A program made the position numbers and the translations under genes. The notes beneath the pieces were generated by a model. The model was not told the origin of the DNA, did not search any database, and saw nothing but the letters and a program-made list of their open reading frames with translations. 64,000 nucleotides of DNA, taken from positions 4,588,001 to 4,652,000 of the forward strand of contig CP051139.1 in assembly GCA_001592805.2 (NCBI GenBank), in the 5' to 3' direction. This document shows positions 1 to 8,899 of the stretch, one piece after another (position 1 is the first letter of the stretch; each line of letters begins with the position of its first letter). This DNA comes from Peltaster fructicola. Its lineage: Eukaryota; Ascomycota; Dothideomycetes.

Positions 1-272
1 TGTTGTAGTGTTTGTGTATCCTCCTCTTGCACGAGTGTTTCGACATCTGGGCCATATAGCTGTGAGGCTGATGGGTAATACTGCTTGTCCTCGTGTAAGA
101 CTACGGCATTCGAGGGGCCTTCGTCAACGTCCATGCCATCGTCTGCATCTGCTGCGTCCTCCTCCTCGTCATCGAGGTATTTTGCGCCATCGAACGCGGC
201 CGGCTGGTCGTCCTCTTCGCTCTCTTCTGGATCACCGATGAAGTTACCGAACTCATCGTACAGGTCGTCCAT
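1..272 (-). CDS. SNU114: U5 snRNP GTPase Snu114 (EFTUD2), N-terminal part
   Basis: This is the first ~90 codons of the EF-2-like GTPase of the U5 snRNP, which controls Brr2 during spliceosome activation and disassembly. The start at 272 gives a protein opening MDDLYDEFGNFIGDPEES, followed by a long acidic stretch. It then reads VVLHEDKQYYPSASQLYGPDVETLVQ-type sequence, the conserved N-terminal signature of Snu114/EFTUD2. The gene runs off the left edge, so the GTPase domains lie outside the window. No intron is needed in this part. It is transcribed away from the small monooxygenase gene that starts at 883. The family call is strong because the acidic leader and the HEDK-YYP-YGPEVET block occur together. 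Confidence 0.9.
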   Translation of the reverse strand, partial: MDDLYDEFGNFIGDPEESEEDDQPAAFDGAKYLDDEEEDAADADDGMDVDEGPSNAVVLHEDKQYYPSASQLYGPDVETLVQEEDTQTLQ

Positions 273-882
273 GATTCAGGCGTTCGCGACTCATGCGTAG
301 GAGTCTGGTAGCTGTATGAGGCGAATATGCTCGTACGAGCGTGCGAGTGTGTATGTCTATAATTTCTTGAGAGCTTCTTGTGACGTCTCGGCTGACTTGC
401 CGTCCGTGCACATGGTCCGCGCCATAGGTCAAAATATAACGTTTCACTCTACTACCGATGCTCGAGTAACGACTACGACTGACTGCAGTTGAGCTGATCG
501 ATGACAATGCAGCTGACAGCGCTACTAACGGCAATTTGCTCAGATAGTCTGCTGCTGGGAGTGCATCAGCACCCACCCTGCTTGCCTTCGGCATTCGCCT
601 GGCGAGTGCCGACACGTACGACGATCTTGTGCGTGCATCTGGACGATCGTTCCTCACAGAATCGTCGCCTGCTTCATCATCGCCTCGGCGGCTTCGTCTT
701 GGTACCTTGATTGGCTTGCTCACCTGCCGTAACGCTGAGCACAATGCAGGTTGGGAAAGGTCATGCTTCATCAGCAATACTGGGGTCCCAATATCAATCT
801 CAGACCAACATGAGGGCGCTGAGCTGTACAGTATAAGTATGCCGGGTCTTCTTACATGCTTCAGTAATCTCAGCACTCCACG
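273..882. other. Intergenic region between divergent genes
   Basis: Shared upstream region of SNU114 (leftward) and the small monooxygenase gene (rightward). A 207-codon open frame on the minus strand (876-253) overlaps the SNU114 start in another frame and has no recognisable domain. I see no RNA gene or repeat here. Confidence 0.5.
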
Positions 883-1383
883 ATGCGTTTTACTTCGCTC
901 TCTATGGCGGTCTTTGCTGCTTCCTCAACGGTCACCAAAGCCTTCTCCCCAAAAGGCACAAGTGACACCACGATTACGTTGTCTAACAAGATCACAGCAT
1001 GCCCTGACAAGGTTGCAGAAGTGAGTAGCGATACCTTGGGGAGTGGAGGGGTCTGACGAATTGTAGGAACAACAACTTCTTATCACTTTTCTCAAGCAAG
1101 TCAGGGAGGATGAGGCTGGTGTGCTGAAGTTCTTGCTCTATCTTGCTCCAAACAGCAGTACCTTCTTGACATTCGAGATGTGAGCATTGCATAGCCATCA
1201 AGGCATGTGCTGACAACCATCAGATATGCTGATCAAGCTGCCATCGATAAGCACCTGTCTTCATCGTACTTCAACGACCTCATTGCGGCAGAGGCGAAAG
1301 ACAAGACCAAGTGTGCTGAGAACCAGGTCTTAATCCCTCTCGAGGAAGTCTTTGGCTTCGCTCGACATGACAATGGCTATTAG
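883..1383 (+). CDS. Small ABM-type (antibiotic biosynthesis monooxygenase-like) protein
   Basis: Three exons (883-1020, 1067-1179, 1224-1383) join in phase across two GT-AG introns of 46 and 44 nt and give a 136-residue protein. The spliced product has the layout of the dimeric alpha/beta-barrel ABM family: a strand with TITLSNKI, a helix with AEQQLLITFLKQVREDE, a strand FLLYLAPNSSTFLTFEIY, then ADQAAIDKHLSSSYFNDLI. The helix ending in D-KHL-SS-F is typical of quinol-monooxygenase-like proteins. Such proteins oxidise small aromatic or quinol substrates or act as heme-binding folds; the substrate here cannot be read from sequence. The first ~18 residues are not part of the usual fold, so the true start could be an internal Met. 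The domain call rests on pattern recognition only. Confidence 0.7.
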
Positions 1384-1603
1384 GTCAATCGCGAACAAAT
1401 CGTTGGTCTCGTTCGGCATGTCTATGGCCGTCAGTACAGCTATCATACATTTGACGATCCATGGGTTCTCTCGACCCTCGTCTGTGACATACTGGTCACC
1501 ATTGCCGTTGCCTACCACGTTCTTACACAGCTGAAGTCAGGCCATCCAGTATCCCAATATCACAGATGCTCTTCCCATCAGCTACCTGGCTGGAGAACAA
1601 GAC

Positions 1604-4600
1604 CTAGATATCGTACAGCGCTTCAAGGTCCTCGTTACTCAAGAAGTCGTCGTAATCAGAGATGTCAAGGTCCTCTTGATCGGGATCCAGATCACAGAGC
1701 AAGCCTTTCACATCAGCCTCAGTCTCTCTGATCTTGGGTGCCTTTATCTTCAGATGTGGCTCTATTGCTTCAAGGACTCTTTTGCCGCTCTCACTGTGGG
1801 CCTTTATAAAGCACAAAACGCTCTTGTCCAGCCAGAAGGTCGCCTTGTCCTTCATGTGGAACCTATCGAAGAGAATGCTTGTTCGTATGCACTCCCATAA
1901 TGATGGTGCATGTGGTGCTGGTTTGATCTCAGTCCAAGAAAAGGACGGAGGAGGTTGTATCTTCTTGTACAGTTCGAACAATTCCGCTGCCGTCCTAGAT
2001 GGACGATCCGACCATATCTCGTGCCACTGGTTCAACACGTTCCGTATCTCCTTCTCAGCCGTCGCCCTTAGATCTTTGCAAGCAGCGCCATCGTTGAATG
2101 AGTTGCTGACGAATGTTTCGTATGGCCACCTGAGGTCACAGTCCTTCGTAGATACATCCTTAAACTTAGATGTGATCTGTGTCATAGCCACTTTGGCACG
2201 GTCCAGTAGAACTCCAAAGTAGACAGCGTCCAGGATGTTCGTGGAGTGCTCTGATCTCTTGTCTTTGAAGAAGTTGAGTATTATCTTTCTGCGGTTTTCA
2301 GCCAATCGTTCCTTTCGAACAGCCTTTGTGAGCTCCTGATTCTTTGCTCGCCAGGCTGGAGCAGCTGCCTCGACGGTAAAGCCGCATTTTTTCATGGCTT
2401 CATGGTATGTTGCATCGGTGAGCGTATAGCCATTCTTTGCCGCGTCAGCAAGATGATCGTGTAGGTCGGCAAAGTACAGAGCAGCCGCAGATGATATCTC
2501 GTTGGTGCGATAGCTTGTGGCATAGTACTGATTAGTGACTGTACCCAGCCAGGTCCGCTGGAGTTTGAACTCGAAGGCGTGTCTGAGGAATTCATCACAA
2601 TAGTCCACTGTTATACTGCCATCACTGGGGCCAAGGTCCCGCAGTTTCGTCTTGTCTTTTGTGATTCCCAGTTCTGACCATCTTTTGGGCTCCAAGACGG
2701 GTGCGTTCTGGAAGTCTGAGGTAAGTATAGGATCCCAGCACACCCAGAAAGTGTCACCGTCATAGTCTCCACCTTGGAGTTTCGCAGCGCCAGGCATACT
2801 TCCCTGTGAAGAGAAGACAATAACGTCCATGAGGTGCGCCAGCTTGGGCTCGAAGATGCACTGAACTTTCTGCATGTCCGAGTCCCTCAGAGTTGGATCT
2901 CGGGCCAGGATGACATTCTTTCCTGCAAGGTTAGTGATTCTCCGGGATCTGCTGCCATCCTCTATGGCTGTGGAAAAAGAAATATGGACTTTTCCAGGAG
3001 GGACAAGATCAGAGTGGTGTGCGATACCAAGCAACATCACAGATTGCGAGCAAGGTATGCGTATGCTCTGTAGGCTCTGGAGCTTGATCATGACACACAG
3101 CCGCTCATACTCACTTGCCAAGAATCGGTTGGACTTTGACATAAGCCCGCCTTTGCGTAAGAAGAGAGATAGTCGGTTCGCAGGGTGAACGGGCATGTCG
3201 TGAGGGCCAGCTGTGGGTGCCTTGTCGATGTGCTTCTGTAGCAGCAGAGCATATCGAACTGGATCATCGATTGCGTCCAGCATTGCCATCGTCTCGGTTT
3301 CGAGACATTGAGCTGCCATTGACATAATGTCGCTTCGTTTGACTCCACGACTCTCGAGGACCTGCAGGAAATCTCTATGCACTCCAGCGGAGCGAGGAGG
3401 ATGGCTGTAAGTTCTCACGTCGAACGATAGGAGTGTCTTGTCCCGCTGGTAGACGACGTCGAGGTTGTCAAGTGAGTAGCAGTGTTTGACCTTGAGTTGG
3501 CTCTTGCGTATTTCTATCCAGACGTCCAGATCATTGGTATCGCTGGTATTGGGATCAGCGCTGATGTACCATACTCCCTTTGAACCGAATATCCGAGCCT
3601 GAAAAGCGGATGGTATTACTTCGAGACCTTGCTGCTCACATATTAGAAGAACAGCACCAACTGAGATACGTGCACATCCGTCAGTCATGGCTTCGTCTGC
3701 GTCATACTTGCGTGGTAGTCTGTGAGTGGTTCGATATCTCTTGTCGAGGAAGGGATCGTCGTCCTGTTTTGTTGTTGGTCTGAGGTCCTCGACGAGTCTG
3801 ATCTGGTGAGGTCTGAACGTGATTGTCGGGATCGTCCTTGAGAGCACAAGGGAGATCCGAGAGTATGCTTTGCATGCAGGCTGGTCGAGATTGTACTTAG
3901 CTGGGACCGCCCAACGGAGTACAAAGTCGTGTAATTCGACCCTCTCAAGTCCTGGACCATCGACAGCAAAGAACACAGCTCTAAAAGGAAAGTCTCTCTG
4001 GCTATTCCTTTTACTCTGCTGGATCTGCTTCTTGTCCTTCGCCTCCAGTTCAAACGCACGCCACTCTCGTCCGAGCAGATGACAGGGTTGAAGGAGCCAT
4101 TCTCTGAACTTGGACTCCAGTAGTCCTTGATGTGGTCTGATATGCGGGGGTATCCATTTTGGATCGAAGTCAACATATAGGAAGCGATCCCAGCCGTAGC
4201 TCCGTGACGCTCGACATCCCTGGTCTAGACGAATACGAGTGGGATGAAGGATGAACAATGGTCCAACATTGCTCTCGTTCAGGAGAAACGATGCCGTCAG
4301 TACTGGTATCCGTGGCCCGGTCTGTTCCTTGGCGAAAGCTTGTAGGCATGAATGTTCAAATGTTGCACCCTTTGGATGCGCTCTGACGATGTCTTTGAGG
4401 CCAGTAAGATTTCTGATCTTGCTGATGACTCCCTTTTCTAGCCGCAGCACATTGAAAGCTCTGAGGATTTCCCATTTCAACGGCCATGATATGTTGCCAC
4501 GCATAAGTGGATCTGTTACACCAAAACCCATGCTGGGAAAGTCCCGGACTTGGTGTTGTACAATTGTCGGACGATTGTCTACGTTGTTGAGTCGTCGTCG

Positions 4601-5569
4601 TTTGTCATCATGACTATCAGGAGTCTTCGGTCCTTCGATTTGAACGCCGGACGCTCTTGTCATACATGTAATACGCGCAGTCCGTGAACCGATGTCGTGA
4701 CGTTTGTTGGTGGGAGGACTGATTGAGAGTCGTGCGGTGCTAGTCTTTGGTGAGGATCGTTCCTTTGGTGTAGTTGCGATTGCCATGCTTATGTGCTCCT
4801 GCGTGCGTGGTCCCCAGGATGAGCCGTACGGTGTGGCTGGCTCGATAGTATTGCTAGCAAAGGAGATCTCGGCATCTATGTGCTTTTGCGTCTCTAATCC
4901 CCATGAGGATCCATACTGTGTAGCTGGCTCGAGCATGTCGCTAGCAAATGAGGTCTTGGCAGTCTCAAGTTCGCCCGTGGTACCAGCCGTACTGTTGCTT
5001 GATGGTATGGAGTTGTTGGAAGAGCTTGGCGTAGACCCAAATGGAGTTTCGCGTGTCAATGTCCTGGTAGTTCTACGTAGACCTTCAGTGAGGCCTGTTG
5101 ATGGTGTTTTAGTGCGAACAGGAGTGAAGTGTGGTTGTTTGTTCATCTTAACTCGTGGTATATTCTTGAGATCCTCCAGGAAAGCATTAATCCTGGGAGG
5201 GTCGGCTCTGGACGTGAAGGCTTTCTGTTCCCAAGCTTGGAGAAGGTTGTCTAGAGACACCGAATCCTGCCACATCAGGAATTGGATTCGCTTGTGTATC
5301 TCATCGTCATGATGTTTTCCCTTCCATGGACTGGATGGTGTCCAATTCACAGGTCGGTCCTCAATGGTCGTGTTTAGAAGTTGGGCTACCCTTGCGATGA
5401 CAGCTTTGTATCTTTCTGCTGAACTAGTAGGCGCAGGACTCTGCGGCCTATTATTTCGCGGCATTAGACGGTAGGTGCTGGTAGTTGCATTGCTGTTCTC
5501 GTTGTTGTTTGTATCAGGCTTCAAGTATTTGAAGTCCAAGAAGAGAAAGGTGGGGCGTGCAGCATGCAT
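1604..5569 (-). CDS. Cellular RNA-dependent RNA polymerase of the RNA-silencing pathway
   Basis: A 1321-codon uninterrupted frame encodes a eukaryotic RdRP of the QDE-1/Sad-1/RRP-3 class. These enzymes copy aberrant RNA into double strands that feed Dicer and Argonaute in quelling or meiotic silencing. The catalytic loop GGDYDGDTFWVCWDP is intact; the metal-binding DYDGD lies at residues 935-939. Upstream blocks typical of the family include VHPANRLSLFLRKGGLMSKS-like and VLLGIAHHSDLVPPGKVHI-like segments, and NLAGKNVILARDP precedes the catalytic loop. The N-terminal ~340 residues are low-complexity, Ser/Thr/Pro-rich and carry an imperfect duplication (separate entry). A Met at about residue 36 is an alternative start. 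I cannot tell which of the three fungal RdRP paralogues this is. Confidence 0.9.
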   Translation of the reverse strand: MHAARPTFLFLDFKYLKPDTNNNENSNATTSTYRLMPRNNRPQSPAPTSSAERYKAVIARVAQLLNTTIEDRPVNWTPSSPWKGKHHDDEIHKRIQFLMWQDSVSLDNLLQAWEQKAFTSRADPPRINAFLEDLKNIPRVKMNKQPHFTPVRTKTPSTGLTEGLRRTTRTLTRETPFGSTPSSSNNSIPSSNSTAGTTGELETAKTSFASDMLEPATQYGSSWGLETQKHIDAEISFASNTIEPATPYGSSWGPRTQEHISMAIATTPKERSSPKTSTARLSISPPTNKRHDIGSRTARITCMTRASGVQIEGPKTPDSHDDKRRRLNNVDNRPTIVQHQVRDFPSMGFGVTDPLMRGNISWPLKWEILRAFNVLRLEKGVISKIRNLTGLKDIVRAHPKGATFEHSCLQAFAKEQTGPRIPVLTASFLLNESNVGPLFILHPTRIRLDQGCRASRSYGWDRFLYVDFDPKWIPPHIRPHQGLLESKFREWLLQPCHLLGREWRAFELEAKDKKQIQQSKRNSQRDFPFRAVFFAVDGPGLERVELHDFVLRWAVPAKYNLDQPACKAYSRISLVLSRTIPTITFRPHQIRLVEDLRPTTKQDDDPFLDKRYRTTHRLPRKYDADEAMTDGCARISVGAVLLICEQQGLEVIPSAFQARIFGSKGVWYISADPNTSDTNDLDVWIEIRKSQLKVKHCYSLDNLDVVYQRDKTLLSFDVRTYSHPPRSAGVHRDFLQVLESRGVKRSDIMSMAAQCLETETMAMLDAIDDPVRYALLLQKHIDKAPTAGPHDMPVHPANRLSLFLRKGGLMSKSNRFLASEYERLCVMIKLQSLQSIRIPCSQSVMLLGIAHHSDLVPPGKVHISFSTAIEDGSRSRRITNLAGKNVILARDPTLRDSDMQKVQCIFEPKLAHLMDVIVFSSQGSMPGAAKLQGGDYDGDTFWVCWDPILTSDFQNAPVLEPKRWSELGITKDKTKLRDLGPSDGSITVDYCDEFLRHAFEFKLQRTWLGTVTNQYYATSYRTNEISSAAALYFADLHDHLADAAKNGYTLTDATYHEAMKKCGFTVEAAAPAWRAKNQELTKAVRKERLAENRRKIILNFFKDKRSEHSTNILDAVYFGVLLDRAKVAMTQITSKFKDVSTKDCDLRWPYETFVSNSFNDGAACKDLRATAEKEIRNVLNQWHEIWSDRPSRTAAELFELYKKIQPPPSFSWTEIKPAPHAPSLWECIRTSILFDRFHMKDKATFWLDKSVLCFIKAHSESGKRVLEAIEPHLKIKAPKIRETEADVKGLLCDLDPDQEDLDISDYDDFLSNEDLEALYDI
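4786..4965 (-). repeat. Internal duplication in the RdRP N-terminus
   Basis: Two adjacent copies of about 29 codons encode the pattern SFAS(D/N)-(L/I)EPAT-YGSSWG followed by TQ-HI. The DNA copies are still alike, for example the two blocks reading atactg/gtacgg next to gctggctcga. They lie in the disordered leader ahead of the catalytic core. Confidence 0.7.
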
Positions 5570-5867
5570 GAAGGCAGATGGTGCAGCAGTTGGGCTTGAG
5601 CTGCCGCAGATAGCCTTGTGAAGCCGGTCGGCAAAGGTATCATATACATTGTTGTGCAGTTTGCAAGGTGTGAGAGAAGCAGAAGAGTAGTATGAGCAAG
5701 TCGAGAACGAGACAAAGAGGTATCATGAAAAAGTATTTGAGCTTTTGCGAGAGGTCTGCTTACGAAGTACTCACAGAGTCTACGGGTAGTTGCGTGTAAA
5801 AACGATATCCTGCCGGCTCAGAGGTACCGTCACATGCTAGATCGTAAAGGGTAATGCTGTCGTATCT
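5570..5867. other. Intergenic region upstream of the RdRP gene
   Basis: Holds the 5' flank of the RdRP gene and the 3' flank of the TCTP gene; both are on the minus strand. A 64-codon open frame overlapping the RdRP start has no recognisable features. Confidence 0.4.
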
Positions 5868-6560
5868 CTAGACCTTCATCTCAGTAAGACCGTGCTTCCA
5901 GACGGTGATGAATGGTGTGACACCGTCCTCACGGTAGTTGAGAAGGACAACCCTGTCATGATCAGTATGCCTTGAGCCGTTGCTTCTGAAATACTTACAT
6001 TCCATCTGGATCCATGGACTCGCCGATGAAGAATTCGTAATCCTTAAAGTTGGCAACAATCTTCTTTGCATAAGCTGCAGCACCCTTCTCGAATTCGGCA
6101 ACAACTTCATCGCTGGCATCCTTCTCCTTCAGCTTACTCTTGACGGCCTTCATGTATCCTGCCAGGTTTAGCACAGTCCGAGAGATTGCAGAGCTGACCT
6201 ACCCTTGAGGTGGGAGAGGTACGACTTCTTGTCGAAGGAAGTGCTGTTCAATCGGAAAGAGTGGACGATGTCAATGACAGTCTCCTTCGTGTCGTCAACA
6301 TCGTCTCCAGCCTCCTCGGCAGATGCGTTAGCACCGGTGTCTATTGCGTCTCAGCTTCGACTCTTCAATCCTGCCATCTATCTCACCAAATGACTCTCCA
6401 CCGACAGTGATCTTTCTGCAATCGGCCTCGTACACAGCGCCATCAATCTCCTTCAAATCGTAGGAGTCGGAGACGAGCTCGTCCTCGGTGATGATGTCCT
6501 AGTAATGTATTAGTTGAGTAGGACACTCCGCCCTCACCACTCGGCCTTGTAGATGATCAT
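5868..6560 (-). CDS. Translationally controlled tumour protein (TCTP) homologue
   Basis: Five exons read on the minus strand: 6560-6546, 6498-6387, 6340-6203, 6158-5999 and 5952-5868. The last three introns (46, 44 and 46 nt) are GT-AG and in phase. The product starts MIIYK, continues [15 protein letters not shown], and ends [26 protein letters not shown], the hallmark C-terminus of TCTP. The central [12 protein letters not shown]-type region and the helical hairpin ([28 protein letters not shown]) are present. TCTP is a small cytosolic protein linked to growth control, microtubules and mitochondrial stress response in fungi. The first intron is odd: to keep frame the donor must follow codon 5, where the sequence is AAG/GCCGAG instead of GT. 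An in-frame GT donor is not available (see findings). Confidence 0.93.
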
Positions 6561-7012
6561 ATTGACGACTGGAAGAGACTGGACTATGGTGCAGAGCAGG
6601 TGAGGATGAGTTCTGGCAATCTTTTTGCTGAAAGACCCCACCGACTCTTTAGCGCGGGCATCTCTCGAAGTTGTCCTTGTCCTCATCGGGTAGTGGCTAG
6701 AGCGGGAGCTGGCCGCGCGCTAAGCAACGCACACGCGAATTTCACAGCCATATCGCGATGCTTCAAAATTTGTCCTCCATCAATACAACAGGCCCCAACA
6801 GCTAGCCACTATACGAGGTATGTTCCGACAGATGTGCCCTCCAGCAGCCAAGGTCAGCACTCGCAACTGCGATACTGCTGCGCCTCTAGCGACATAGCTG
6901 AAGAACCCTTTGCGAGGGCACTCTTTATGCTGCAATGGCTCAAGGAGACTAACACATCCGCAGATACCTCAAGTCAGAATCGCCTTGAGAATCTCCGCAC
7001 AACACCGTCAAA
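6561..7012. other. Divergent promoter region of TCTP and uS8
   Basis: Shared upstream region of two highly expressed, growth-linked genes. It is locally CT- and GC-rich near 6650-6720. A 138-codon open frame here (from 6600) has no family resemblance and overlaps the uS8 start out of frame, so it is not called. Confidence 0.4.
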
Positions 7013-7607
7013 ATGACCAAGACATCCGTTCTCAACGACTGTCTCAAGAACATCAACAATGCCGAGAAGGCTGGAAAGCGTCAGGTTCTGATCCGACCAA
7101 GCTCTAAGGTTATTGTCAAGTTCCTCCAGGTCATGCAGAAGCACGGTGAGTCTCACATAACCAAGACGTGTAAGAGATGGACATATTGGACACATACCGG
7201 GTAGATAACTAGGCGACGATCTCAAAACCTACACGATCAAAGCCCTATAAGTGCTCGGAAGATTGATACTGGCGAGGATCTTACACGTCTTTGGATTTTG
7301 CCTGAAATGGCACGTTTAATCTTTCGCAACATACTGATACACATCAGGCTACATCGGCGAGTTCGAGGAGGTCGATGACCACCGCAGCGGCAAGATCGTC
7401 GTTCAGCTCAACGGTCGTCTCAACAAGACTGGTGTCATCAACCCACGATACAACGTCCAGCTCCGTGATCTCGAGAAGTGGGTTGTCAAGCTCCTTCCAT
7501 CTCGTCAGTTCGGCTACATCATCCTCACAACCTCGGCTGGTATCATGGACCACGAGGAGGCACGAAGGAAGCATGTTGCAGGCAAGATCTTGGGCTTCTT
7601 CTACTAG
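7013..7607 (+). CDS. RPS22: 40S ribosomal protein uS8 (Rps22 / RPS15A)
   Basis: Two exons (7013-7145 and 7348-7607) join in phase 1 across a 202-nt intron with GTGAGT donor and CAG acceptor. The protein is 130 residues, exactly the usual length of eukaryotic uS8. It starts [25 protein letters not shown] and ends with the conserved [26 protein letters not shown]-type sequence. uS8 binds the central domain of 18S rRNA in the small subunit body. The intron is about four times longer than the others in the window; long first introns close to the 5' end are common in fungal ribosomal protein genes and often regulatory. There is no doubt about identity. Confidence 0.97.
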
Positions 7608-7765
7608 ATATGATACCTTGTGCTTGCGGGACACAGCATTGCATGGCGTCATGAGTTCGTAGAGCATTAAAATGGTGCACTCCTTGTGATACGACAATCA
7701 AATTTTAGTCTACAAAGTGTGGTACATCTTCGTGAATTCTAACTTTGTTTATTCTTCACGACAAC

Positions 7766-8825
7766 ATGGTTCTCGAGTATATCTATGTGGTTCGCCATGG
7801 CGTGAGTAGATAGCGCGCTCACCAGATGCGAGCTGACCTTGTAGTACCGCATGAACTGGGTGGTCAACCCGGCTACTGGTGAATACAACTCATCTTTCCC
7901 GACGCCGACAGGCATAGCTTCTGATCCTACGCTCGCTGCGTATGGTGTCAAGCAGGCAGAGCAGCTAGGAGCTCATCTGCATACTGTACAGCCTCCGGTC
8001 GATCTGATATACAGCTCACCGTGGTACAGATGTCTTCAGACATTGCAACCCTTTGTGACGACCCTGGCAGATAAGCGCAAAATACAACCAGCAGCATACC
8101 CTGGACTTGTGCAGATCAACTTGGAGACTGGACTGGGAGAGTTCTTCGGCCGTGCAAGGTTTGATCATCCTTCGCCGGCACCTGTAGAGGAACTGAAGGA
8201 CCTGTTTCCTAATCTTCATGCCGAGGAGTTCAACATAGTGCCATCGACCAATGGCGAGACGATACCAGGACTACATGATCGAGTAGCATATGCACTGAAC
8301 GAGCTTGTCAAACGTGCTGATGCTGATCCAAATGGACCTAAGACTTTGCTAATATGCTCACATGCTGCTATCATGATCTGCATTGGCCGGATTCTGACCG
8401 GACGAATGCCCGAGGATGAGTGCGAAGACGACTTCAAATGCTACACATGTGCCTTTTCGAGATACTCACGACGATCGCCGCAGACCAAGGCTATTGAAGT
8501 CCAACGATGGTCATCATCGAATCCTGAGAGTATACCTGATGTCTCATGGCGTGGTGGAGCTGGTGTTGCAGGTGGCTGGAACTGCGAAGTCAATGGAGAC
8601 TGCTCCTTCTTGAGTGGTGGAGAAGAACGAGGATGGTAAGTGGTATTGTTCTTGATGAGTGTGTCTGATTGTCTTTAGGGACTTCAGCATGGAGATCAAG
8701 CAGGTTCGGAAATGAATGCTGATCACTACAGGCGTTTCTCTGGCGATGAGAGCTTTCTTAAGGACCCGAATGCGTTCAACGATGCAGCCAACACGAGTAC
8801 ACCTAAGGATAATGCGAAGCTATGA
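7766..8825 (+). CDS. Histidine phosphatase-family protein, Tfc7 (TFIIIC tau55)-like
   Basis: Three exons (7766-7801, 7845-8635, 8732-8825) give 306 residues. The N-terminus MVLEYIYVVRHGYRMNW carries the RHG catalytic motif (His 11) of the phosphoglycerate-mutase/histidine-phosphatase superfamily. A second His lies in LLICSHAAIMICIGR. The pattern RHGYR-NW, the ASP/SSPWYRCLQT block and the C-terminal SFLSGGEERGW segment match the phosphatase-like domain of yeast Tfc7, a subunit of the Pol III factor TFIIIC. Tfc7 itself has a further C-terminal region for tau95 binding that is absent here, so the protein may be a stand-alone phosphatase. The second intron is 96 nt and contains an internal TAG/GT pair that could define a 25-nt cassette, though one flanking intron would then be only 28 nt. 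Confidence 0.8.
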
Positions 8826-8899
8826 ACCGGCGGCATAGATATAGACAGAGTCTCACAATGTGTCAGTTGTGAGCGAAGCAGCTGCATATAAATATAGCA

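Noticed and set aside
253-876. 207-codon minus-strand frame near the left edge
   Set aside because: It overlaps the start of SNU114 in another frame and has random-looking composition.
1604-5569. The RNA-dependent RNA polymerase as a viral relic
   Set aside because: The DYDGD catalytic loop and flanking blocks are those of cellular silencing RdRPs, and the frame is intact.
8679-8703. A 25-nt internal exon in the Tfc7-like gene as the main form
   Set aside because: It would leave a 28-nt intron and remove the conserved tail; direct splicing 8635 to 8732 gives the expected protein.
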